From contig QVIN01000002.1 of the NCBI GenBank assembly GCA_003416985.1, positions 434,001 through 498,000 on the forward strand: a stretch of DNA of 64,000 nt, read 5' to 3'. The notes under the pieces were generated by a model. The model saw only the letters and a program-made list of their open reading frames with translations, was not told the DNA's origin and did no database searches. The position numbers and the translations under genes are program-made. Origin of the DNA: Duganella sp. BJB480. Lineage in GTDB: Bacteria; Pseudomonadota; Gammaproteobacteria; Burkholderiales; Burkholderiaceae_D. Shown in pieces: positions 1-7,197 of this stretch (positions are counted from its first letter, which is position 1; every line of letters starts with the position of its first letter).

Positions 1-19
1 GTGGGAGTTGCCTCCGCCT

Positions 20-43
20 GCCGCAATTGTTAAAACCACCAAC
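20..43 (-). promoter_or_regulatory. Candidate PUL operator, copy A
   Basis: Read on the minus strand this is GTTGGTGGTTTT, then AAC, then AATTGCGGC. It is nearly identical to the copy at 31270-31293 in front of a fucosidase gene. Other copies point towards the gene they precede, so this one probably serves a divergent gene lying left of the window. The motif was found by eye and no regulator is assigned. Confidence 0.5.
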
Positions 44-95
44 ATGGGAGTGAAATTGCGCAGCCGGCGGCGGATCACAATAAAACATTGAAGGC

Positions 96-121
96 ATTGG
101 CAATTTTCATAATTGCGCGGC
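96..121 (+). promoter_or_regulatory. Candidate PUL operator, copy D, upstream of GH42
   Basis: The sequence ATTGGCAATTTT, CAT, AATTGCGCGGC is a variant of the shared element. It lies 50-75 nt upstream of the ATG at 171 in the sense direction, the same geometry as the copies at 19733 and 31270. The GG-to-GC distance is 14 nt, so it does not fit a sigma-54 promoter. Confidence 0.5.
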
Positions 122-170
122 CACGCCGCGAGTCTCCACAATGGCTTGCTGACTATTATGGAGACTTAAC

Positions 171-2309
171 ATGTTAAAACGAACCCTGCTCTCGCTGGCG
201 CTGTCCTACGCGACCGCCGCCGCCTGCGCGCCGGCCGCCACGCCGCCGCCCTTCCCCACCGTCCTGTACGGCACGGCCTACTACCACGAGTACATGCCCT
301 ACGAGCGGCTCGACAAGGACGTGCAGATGATGAAGGAGGCCGGCTTCAACGTGGTGCGGCTCGGCGAATCGACCTGGAGCCTGTGGGAGCCGGAGGACGG
401 CCGCTTCGAATACGCGTGGATGGACCGCGTGATCGACGCCATGGGCAAGGCCGGCATCAAGGTCATCATGGGCACGCCAACCTATTCGATCCCGGCCTGG
501 ATGGCGCGGCAGAACCCGGAGATCCTGGCCCGCAAGTTCAACGGTGCGCAAAACACCTACGGCATGCGCCAGAACATGAACACCGACTCGGCGGCCTACC
601 GCTTCTACGCCGAACGCCTGATCCGCAAGATCGCCGCGCGCTACAAGGACAACCCCAACGTCATCGGCTGGCAGGTCGACAACGAGACCGGCAGCTACGG
701 CGCCGCCAACGACGACGTCTTCATCCGCTTCCAGCACTATCTGGAGAAGAAATTCGGCACGCCGGAAAACCTCAGCAAGGCCTGGTTCCTGAACTACTGG
801 GGCCAGGACCTGCACAGCTGGACCGACCTGCCGCGCCCGGACGGCGCGCAGAGCACCGGCTACAAGCTGGAGTGGACGCGCTGGAGCCAGATGCGCGTCA
901 CCGACTTCCTCACCTGGCAGGCCGGGCTGATCCGCGAATGCGCGTCGCCGCGCCAGTTCGTCACGCACGACTTCGCCGGCTCCATGCACGCCGACGTCAA
1001 CGAGGTGGACGTGGCGCGCGCGCTCGACACGCCGGCCGTCAACATCTACCACTGGGGCCAGCGCGAGTGGTACAACGGCGCCGAGCAGACGCTGCAGGCG
1101 GACTTCACGCGCTCGCTCAAGCGCGGCAACTTCCTGGTCACCGAGACCAACGCCCAGACCACCGACTGGTCCTCGTCGTTCCAGTACCCGCCGTACGACG
1201 GCCAGTTCCGCGAGGACGTCTACACCCACCTGTCGAACGGCGCCAACATGGTCGAGTACTGGCACTGGGCGTCGATCCACGCCAACCAGGAGACCTACTG
1301 GAAAGGCGTGCTGTCGCACGACCTGGAGCCCAACCGCGCCTACGCCGAGATGAGCCGCACCGGCCGCGAGCTGCAGAAGATCGGCCCGCGCCTGGTCAAC
1401 CTGAAGCTGCACAACGACGTCGCCATTTTGTGGAGCCGTGATTCGCTCAACGCGCTCGGCGACATGCCCTTCGCCAAGGACAGCCAGTGGGGCGGCGGCG
1501 GCACCAAGGCCGACTACGGCGGGCTGGTGCGCCAGATGCACCGCGCGCTGTACGACCTGAACGTCGGCGCCGACTTCGTGTTCGCGGACACGCAGGACTT
1601 CTCGGGCTACAAGCTGCTGATCGTGCCGTCGCTGTACGTGGCGGACGAGGCCCTGCTCAAGCGCATCTCCGAGTATGTGCGCAAGGGCGGCCGCGTGGTG
1701 ATGACCTTCAAGAGCGGCTTCGCCAACGAGAACGCCGCCGTGCGCTGGACCATGGCGCCGGGCCCGCTGCGCGAGGCGCTCGGCTTCCACTACCAGGAAT
1801 TCTCCAACCTGGCCCAGCCGCTGGCCCTGAAGGGCGATCCCTTCCAGACCGGCGCCGACAACCAGGTGCGGCACTGGGCCGAGTTCCTGCAGCTGGACAC
1901 GGCCAAGGCGCTGGCGTGGTACGACCATCCGTTCTTCGGCCGCTGGCCCGCCATCACGGCCAACCAGTACGGTTCGGGCAAGGTGGTCTACGAGGGCACC
2001 TATCTGTCGGATAAATTGCAGAAGGCGGTGCTGCAGTCGTCGCTGCAGGAGCTGGGGATTTGGGCGCCGGAGCGGCAGTTGCCGGCCAACGTGCACGAGC
2101 GCTCCGGCGTCAACGGCTTCGGCCGTGCGGTGCGCTACTACTTCAACTATTCCGGCACGGCGGTCAACTTCAACTACCGCCACCAGGCCGGCGTCGAGCT
2201 GTTGGGTGCGCGCCGCGTGAAGCCGGACGAGGCGATGACGCTGGGTCCGTGGGAACTGGCCATCGTCGAGGAGGACGGCCAGGCCGGCCGTCCCGATACC
2301 GCGAAATAA
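171..2309 (+). CDS. Secreted GH42-type beta-galactosidase
   Basis: This 712-residue protein has an N-terminal signal sequence ending near the Ala-rich stretch around residues 17-24. A GH42-type TIM barrel follows, then the trimerisation-like domain and C-terminal beta domain usual for GH42. The acid/base is probably Glu172 in WQVDNETG and the nucleophile Glu325 in LVTETNAQ. It should remove terminal galactose from oligosaccharides in the periplasm or outside the cell. The ATG is preceded by GGAGA at a good distance. It is monocistronic and convergent with the PEP-CTERM gene, with a strong hairpin between them. GH42 is clear; the galactoside used is not. A second GH42 lies at 27486-29552. Confidence 0.85.
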   Translation: MLKRTLLSLALSYATAAACAPAATPPPFPTVLYGTAYYHEYMPYERLDKDVQMMKEAGFNVVRLGESTWSLWEPEDGRFEYAWMDRVIDAMGKAGIKVIMGTPTYSIPAWMARQNPEILARKFNGAQNTYGMRQNMNTDSAAYRFYAERLIRKIAARYKDNPNVIGWQVDNETGSYGAANDDVFIRFQHYLEKKFGTPENLSKAWFLNYWGQDLHSWTDLPRPDGAQSTGYKLEWTRWSQMRVTDFLTWQAGLIRECASPRQFVTHDFAGSMHADVNEVDVARALDTPAVNIYHWGQREWYNGAEQTLQADFTRSLKRGNFLVTETNAQTTDWSSSFQYPPYDGQFREDVYTHLSNGANMVEYWHWASIHANQETYWKGVLSHDLEPNRAYAEMSRTGRELQKIGPRLVNLKLHNDVAILWSRDSLNALGDMPFAKDSQWGGGGTKADYGGLVRQMHRALYDLNVGADFVFADTQDFSGYKLLIVPSLYVADEALLKRISEYVRKGGRVVMTFKSGFANENAAVRWTMAPGPLREALGFHYQEFSNLAQPLALKGDPFQTGADNQVRHWAEFLQLDTAKALAWYDHPFFGRWPAITANQYGSGKVVYEGTYLSDKLQKAVLQSSLQELGIWAPERQLPANVHERSGVNGFGRAVRYYFNYSGTAVNFNYRHQAGVELLGARRVKPDEAMTLGPWELAIVEEDGQAGRPDTAK

Positions 2310-2319
2310 ACCGCGGCCG

Positions 2320-2348
2320 CCCCGCGCCGGCGTTGCGCCGGCGCGGGG
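2320..2348. terminator. 13-bp GC hairpin between convergent genes
   Basis: Perfect 13-bp stem (2320-2332 with 2336-2348) and a 3-nt loop. It lies between the stop of the GH42 gene and the stop of the convergent PEP-CTERM gene. On the plus strand a T-run follows only about 18 nt later, so it is a probable but not canonical bidirectional terminator. Confidence 0.6.
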
Positions 2349-2355
2349 CTATTCA

Positions 2356-2955
2356 TCACATCTTTTTACGGCGGCGCAGGAAGGCCAGCAGGCCCAGGCC
2401 GGCGCCCAGCATCGCGTACGTCTCCGGTTCCGGCACGGCGCTGACATCGATGTTGTCGAGCTGGTTGTAGGCGCCCGAACTCAGGCGCAGTTCGCTGATG
2501 CCGTTCTGCGCCATGACCCAGCTCCCCGCTCCTTGCAGCGTGCCGATCTGCCTGCCATCGGCCGACAACGTGCTGGCGTCGAGGTTGTAGTCGAAGCCGG
2601 CCAGGCTGAACCGGCCTCCGCCCACCCGTGTCAGCGTCACGTAGGTGCCCGCGCCGTTCTCGAGGCCGTCGTGCCAGTTGTAGGTCTGCGGCTCGAACGT
2701 GCCGTCGCCGATGTGGGCCATGCCGGACGCCGCGTTCGGCGCGTTCAGCGTCAGCAGGAAGCCCGCCTCCTCGTAGGTCAGGTTGTTGCCGTCGTAGTGC
2801 ATATTGGCCGGCAGTTCGCCGGTGTTGCCGTACATGACCAGCTCGGCGATGCCGTCGAAGGTCAGCACAGCCGCGCCGGCGCTGCCGGCCAACGCGCCCA
2901 GGCCCACACCCAAGACCAGGGCAGCGACCAACTTGTTCAATTTCATGCGATTCAT
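2356..2955 (-). CDS. PEP-CTERM sorting-domain protein
   Basis: This 199-residue exported protein has a signal peptide (about residues 1-28) and an unassigned beta-rich body. It ends in a typical PEP-CTERM tail: VPEPETYAM, a short hydrophobic helix, then the basic end FLRRRKKM. Such tails are processed by the exosortase system in exopolysaccharide-producing proteobacteria. The ATG at 2955 has GGAGA six bases upstream. It lies downstream of the GH74 gene on the same strand. Its role in the glycan locus is unknown; it could be a surface glycan-binding protein, but no carbohydrate-binding module is recognisable. Confidence 0.8.
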   Translation of the reverse strand: MNRMKLNKLVAALVLGVGLGALAGSAGAAVLTFDGIAELVMYGNTGELPANMHYDGNNLTYEEAGFLLTLNAPNAASGMAHIGDGTFEPQTYNWHDGLENGAGTYVTLTRVGGGRFSLAGFDYNLDASTLSADGRQIGTLQGAGSWVMAQNGISELRLSSGAYNQLDNIDVSAVPEPETYAMLGAGLGLLAFLRRRKKM

Positions 2956-2987
2956 TTCATTCTCCAGATAGGGTGTGATTCATTGCC

Positions 2988-3018
2988 GGGCCGGGCGCCT
3001 TGCGTCGGCGCCCGGCCC
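2988..3018 (-). terminator. Hairpin downstream of the GH74 gene
   Basis: A 12-bp GC-only stem (2988-2999 with 3007-3018) and a 7-nt loop, directly after the GH74 stop codon. No T-run follows on the minus strand, so it may stabilise the transcript end rather than terminate by itself. Confidence 0.45.
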
Positions 3019-3025
3019 CAAAGGT

Positions 3026-5380
3026 TTAGTAGCTGAACAGCACGCCGCGACCGCCGCCGGCGGCGTACAGGCGTCCCGGGACGTTCTGGTCGGCCGCCAG
3101 TTGGCCCATGCCGCCGAACTGGTGCTTGTCGTCGTTGAAGCGGGCCCAGATGGCGCCGCCGTCATCCGAGCGGTACACGCCCCACACGCCGTTGATCACG
3201 CCGACCACATACACCGAGGCCGAGTACTTGGCGCCGGACGGGGCCTTGCCCAGCGCGACCGAGGTGGCGCCGTACACGTCGGGCTGGTACGCCGACTGTC
3301 CCCAGATCGGCGCGGCCGCGCTCAGCTTGGTCCAGGTCGCGCCCGAGTCGAGCGAGTGCAGGATGCTCTTGCCATCCACCACCCAGATATCGCCTTCCGC
3401 GTTCGGATTGACCGCGATCGAGGTCGCGTAGAAGTCCGCCGTCCACGAATTGGCCGCGAACGTGGCGCTCTCGGTGAAGGTGTGGCCGCCGTCGGTCGAC
3501 GTGTAGAAGTGCGCGGTCTCCGACCACTGCGACCACCACGCGCCGCCCGAGTTGTAGGCGTAGACCTTGTTCGGATTCTTGCGGTCGGCCACCAGATGGT
3601 AGGCGCGGTCGATGCCCACGTGATTCAGGGCCGGCAGATTGGTGTAGGTCCAGGTCGCCCCGTTGTCGGTGGTGTAGGCCGGCGCCGAATGGGACGGCGC
3701 CCAGACCACGTTGTTGAGCTTGGTGACGGCGAGGTTGCCCGCGCCGCTCTCGTTGGCCAGCGCGTCCGGATGGTTGGCCGCGAACGCCTTCCAGGTCACG
3801 CCGGAGTCGAGCGAGTAGGCGCCGGCCGCGGTGCTGTTCCACACGTGGCTGCCGGTGGTGACCATATAGGCCGGATTGGACCAGGCCATGTCGGAGCTGT
3901 AGGTGCTGTTGAACATGCCCCACGAGCCGCGCGTCGGCGACTTGAGCAGTTCCGTCTGCACCGAGGTGCCGACGTCGCCCGCGCTGCGCAGCAAGGTGTA
4001 GCTGGCGCCCGGCGGCGGCGCCATCAGGGCGCTGGTGGCAACCTCCTCGATGCCGCCCGAGGCGTCGGTCCAGGTCGGCTTGGCCGCCGAGGCGTTGTGG
4101 GTCTCCCACACGCCGCCGCCGTGCACGTGCAGGATGTGCTCGGGGTTGTTCGGGTCGATCTCGACGTCGTCGGTCCAGCCCGAGAAGCCGCTGCTGGCGG
4201 GCAGGTGCGGCGCCGTCGCGGCGATCTCGCGCCAGGTGGCGCCGGCGTCGTCCGACAGCTGCACCACCGGCTGGCCGTCGTAGTTGCCCCACGAGTTGGT
4301 CACGCCCAGCGCGATGCGGGTGCTGGCGCCGGTGCCCGACACCGACAGGCCGCCCATGCCGAAGTTGACCCACTGCTCGGTGTCGTACTTCTTCAGCAGG
4401 GTCCAGTTGGCGCCGTCGAACTTGTACAGCCGCGAAGGGCCGCCGGCGCCCGGACCGGTCTCCTTGGTGAAGGCCACGTACATCATGCCGTCCTTGTTGC
4501 GCACCATGTGGGGCACGAAGAAGCCGGCCACGTCGGCCGGGGTGGCGATGCCTTGCCAGGTCGCGCCGCCGTCGGTGGTCTTGTACATGCTGTGGTTCAG
4601 CCCCGCCACCGCCGCGTAATCCCGCCCGACGGCGGTGTAGATGGTCTGGGTGGCGCTGCCGGTGCCCTTGGTGTTGGTGTCGAAGATCACCTGCTCGAAG
4701 CCGACCACGCCGCTCCAGGTCACGGCGTTGATCTCGTCCTTGGTCATGTTGTGCGTGGCCAGCGACGCCACCTGGCTCCAGGTCTGGCCGTAGTCGCTGC
4801 TCTTCCACATGCCGTTGGCGCGCGTGGCGTAGAACAGGATCGACGGCTTGTTCGGGTCCACCATCAGGCGCTCGCCGACGGCGCGGCCCTGGTTGTTGCT
4901 GCCGGCCGAGAAAGGCAGGTCGACGTGCTGCCAGTTGGCGCCACGGTCGGTGGAGATGTACAGGCGCGCATCGGGCTTGTCCGACAGGTACATGCCGGCG
5001 CTCATGTAGACACGCTGGTCGTCGTTCGGATCGAGCGCCATGGTTTCGGTGCCGTGGTAGAAGCCCTCGGTGCTGCCGAAGCCGTCGGTGATTGCCACCC
5101 AGGCCTTGGTGGCGGCATCCCAGCGGTAGGCGCCGCCGATGTCGGTGCGCGCGTACAGCACGTCGGGGCTGGTCGGATGATAGACCAGGCCGGGCACGTA
5201 GCCGCCGCCGCCGAACTTGAGGCTGGCCCAGCGGGTCGGCGCGTTGGCGACGCCGCTGGTCGTGACGCTGGCCAGTGTCTGCGCCGACTTGCTGGTGCCG
5301 CTGTCGGTGCCGCTGCCGCCGCAGGCCGCCAGCAAGGCCGCCAGCACGCCGGTGACGGCGGCGATGTGTCTCTTCTTCAT
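3026..5380 (-). CDS. GH74-type xyloglucanase lipoprotein
   Basis: This 784-residue protein begins with a lipoprotein signal whose lipobox (LLAAC) places the modified cysteine at residue 20. The body is a long series of BNR/Asp-box repeats such as STDRGANW, SSDYGQTW, TTDGGATW, STDGGHTF and SLDSGATW, the signature of the paired seven-bladed propellers of GH74. Members cleave the beta-1,4-glucan backbone of xyloglucan. The lipid anchor suggests it works at the outer membrane, feeding the receptor at 15219-18251. The start is supported by a GGAG site about 10 bases upstream. It follows the halogenase gene on the same strand after about 104 nt. A sialidase is less likely given the neighbours and length. 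Confidence 0.82.
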   Translation of the reverse strand: MKKRHIAAVTGVLAALLAACGGSGTDSGTSKSAQTLASVTTSGVANAPTRWASLKFGGGGYVPGLVYHPTSPDVLYARTDIGGAYRWDAATKAWVAITDGFGSTEGFYHGTETMALDPNDDQRVYMSAGMYLSDKPDARLYISTDRGANWQHVDLPFSAGSNNQGRAVGERLMVDPNKPSILFYATRANGMWKSSDYGQTWSQVASLATHNMTKDEINAVTWSGVVGFEQVIFDTNTKGTGSATQTIYTAVGRDYAAVAGLNHSMYKTTDGGATWQGIATPADVAGFFVPHMVRNKDGMMYVAFTKETGPGAGGPSRLYKFDGANWTLLKKYDTEQWVNFGMGGLSVSGTGASTRIALGVTNSWGNYDGQPVVQLSDDAGATWREIAATAPHLPASSGFSGWTDDVEIDPNNPEHILHVHGGGVWETHNASAAKPTWTDASGGIEEVATSALMAPPPGASYTLLRSAGDVGTSVQTELLKSPTRGSWGMFNSTYSSDMAWSNPAYMVTTGSHVWNSTAAGAYSLDSGVTWKAFAANHPDALANESGAGNLAVTKLNNVVWAPSHSAPAYTTDNGATWTYTNLPALNHVGIDRAYHLVADRKNPNKVYAYNSGGAWWSQWSETAHFYTSTDGGHTFTESATFAANSWTADFYATSIAVNPNAEGDIWVVDGKSILHSLDSGATWTKLSAAAPIWGQSAYQPDVYGATSVALGKAPSGAKYSASVYVVGVINGVWGVYRSDDGGAIWARFNDDKHQFGGMGQLAADQNVPGRLYAAGGGRGVLFSY

Positions 5381-5484
5381 ATTTTTATACTCCAGGATAG
5401 TGAGGTAAGGACGAACAAGGGTCGCGCCACGTCTGGCGCAGTACCGGTACTAACTTGTATCGGCGGGCCGCCCGCGTGGGGCGG

Positions 5485-6984
5485 CTAGCCTGCCAGCTGC
5501 CGGAGATAGTGCGTATGGCCCGGCATGGCGTTGACGGTCTGCGCGATGACCTGGCGCAGCTGGTAGTAGTGCGCGTGCAGCTTGCGCATGTCCATCAGAT
5601 GGATGAGCGCATCGTCGGCCCTGGGCGCGACGCCCAGCCCGGCCAGGATGGCGATGTGCGACGAGGCCGAGAATCCCTCCTTGTCGTAGATGACCATGCG
5701 CCCGGTTTCGCGGAACAGCTCGATCTGGTGCGTGAGCGTGTCCGGGATGGCCATGTCGGCGCAGTAGCGCCAGAACTCGGAATCGGTGCGCTTGGTCAGC
5801 TTGTAATGCAGGACGATGAAGTCGCGCACAGACTCGTAGCGGCTGGCGGCGCGGCGGTTGAACTCGTCGGCCAGCTCGGGACGGAAGTCGCGGTCGGGGA
5901 ACAATTCCAGCAGCCAGCCGGCCGCGTTCTCGATCATGTTGATGCTGGTCGACTCCAGCGGTTCCAGGAAGCCGCCCGACAGGCCGATGGCGACGCAGTT
6001 CTTGATCCACATCTTGCGGCGGCGGCCGGTGGTGAAGCGCAGCTGGCGCGGTTCGTCGAGGGCGCGGCCGTCCAGGCCGTCGAGCAGCACGCGCGACGCC
6101 TCGGCGTCGGAGGTGAAGCCGTCGCAGTAGACGTGGCCGTTGCCGGTGCGGTGCTGCAGCGGAATGCGCCAGGTCCAGCCCGCGCTCTTGGCGGCCGAGA
6201 CGGTGTACGGCGTGAACCGCTCGACGCTGGCGCACGGCACGGCCTGCGCGCTGTTACAGGGCAGCATGGCGCTCCAGTCGTCGTAGCCGGCCTGGTAGAC
6301 GCCCTCGATCAGCAGGCCACGGAAGCCCGAGCAATCGATGAACAGGTCGCCCTCGACCCGGCGGCCGTCGCGCAGCTTGACGGCGGCGATGTTGCCGGTC
6401 TGCGGATGCTGTTCCACCTCGTCGATGTAGCCCTCGATCCGCGCCACGCCGCGCGCCACGGCGTAGTCGCGCAGATAGGCGGCGTACAGGCCGGCGTCGA
6501 AATGGTAGGCGTAGGAATAGGCATTGCTGGCGGACGGCTGGTCGCCGCTGGGCGGCGTGAAGCGGTGGTTGCGCGCCATGACCGCCGCCACCGACCAGTC
6601 CTCGTACGGCGGCATGTCGTGGATCTCGCGCGCCAGCCGCTGCCAGTACAGGTAGGAGCTGCGGCCTTCGATGTCCGGGCCGAAGTCGCCGAAGCCGTGG
6701 AAGAAGCGGTTGCCGAGGTGGCCCCAGTCCTTGAACTCGATGCCGAGCTTGAAGGTCGCCTTGGTCTTGGCCACGAAGTCGGACAGATCCAGGCCCAGCG
6801 CCTGGTTGAAGTAGCGGATGGTCGGCAGCGTCGCCTCCCCCACGCCGACCGTGCCGATTTCCGGCGACTCCACCAGCACGATGTCGCAGGCCCTGCCCAG
6901 CTTGAGCGCCAGCGGCGCGGCGGTCATCCAGCCGGCGGTGCCGCCGCCGACGATGACGATTTTTCGAATAGCCTTGTCAGCCAT
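5485..6984 (-). CDS. Flavin-dependent tryptophan-halogenase-like protein
   Basis: This 499-residue cytoplasmic protein has an N-terminal FAD site GGGTAGW (about residues 13-19). It carries the halogenase hallmark GWTWRIP (269-275) and EPLEST with Glu344. A lysine sits exactly at residue 79 (TFKLG), the number of the catalytic lysine of PrnA-type tryptophan halogenases. FADH2-dependent halogenases chlorinate or brominate aromatic substrates and need a separate flavin reductase, none of which is adjacent. Homologues are common beside TonB-dependent receptors and glycan hydrolases, where substrate and role are unproven. A shared operator copy lies about 71 nt upstream. Family membership is firm; activity on tryptophan is not. 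Confidence 0.85.
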   Translation of the reverse strand: MADKAIRKIVIVGGGTAGWMTAAPLALKLGRACDIVLVESPEIGTVGVGEATLPTIRYFNQALGLDLSDFVAKTKATFKLGIEFKDWGHLGNRFFHGFGDFGPDIEGRSSYLYWQRLAREIHDMPPYEDWSVAAVMARNHRFTPPSGDQPSASNAYSYAYHFDAGLYAAYLRDYAVARGVARIEGYIDEVEQHPQTGNIAAVKLRDGRRVEGDLFIDCSGFRGLLIEGVYQAGYDDWSAMLPCNSAQAVPCASVERFTPYTVSAAKSAGWTWRIPLQHRTGNGHVYCDGFTSDAEASRVLLDGLDGRALDEPRQLRFTTGRRRKMWIKNCVAIGLSGGFLEPLESTSINMIENAAGWLLELFPDRDFRPELADEFNRRAASRYESVRDFIVLHYKLTKRTDSEFWRYCADMAIPDTLTHQIELFRETGRMVIYDKEGFSASSHIAILAGLGVAPRADDALIHLMDMRKLHAHYYQLRQVIAQTVNAMPGHTHYLRQLAG

Positions 6985-7054
6985 TTCGTCCCCTTATAGT
7001 TATGATAATTCCGGACGTCTGTGGTCCATGCCGACATCTTATGCATAAAAGCGC

Positions 7055-7081
7055 GCCGCACGAATTATGAAAACCGCCAAC
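7055..7081 (-). promoter_or_regulatory. Candidate PUL operator, copy E, halogenase/GH3 promoter region
   Basis: On the minus strand this reads GTTGGCGGTTTT, CAT, AATTCGTGCGGC. It sits in the 213-nt divergent region between the halogenase (start 6984) and the GH3 gene (start 7198). Its orientation and 71-nt distance match the halogenase side. A partial second match lies near 7000-7014. Confidence 0.5.
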
Positions 7082-7197
7082 GGCGAACATCATTTATCCC
7101 AACCGGCGATCCGGCGGCCGCCGGGCCGGATTTGCGGTGCTACCATCCGCCGCAAGCAGCCGGCACGCGGCGTCCGGCGCGTAAAACCCTACAAGAA

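Noticed and set aside
96..121. Sigma-54 promoter reading of the TTGGCA...TTGCG element
   Set aside because: The spacing between GG and GC is 14 nt, not 10, and other copies vary, so an operator is more likely than a -24/-12 promoter.
174..2183. 669-codon open frame antisense to the GH42 gene
   Set aside because: GC-rich codon bias keeps the complementary frame open; the translation is Arg/Val/Gly/His-rich without any domain. The same applies to the long antisense frames at 2975-5488, 5455-6999, 9857-11704, 13291-15231, 15126-18278, 22132-27645 and 46094-48190.
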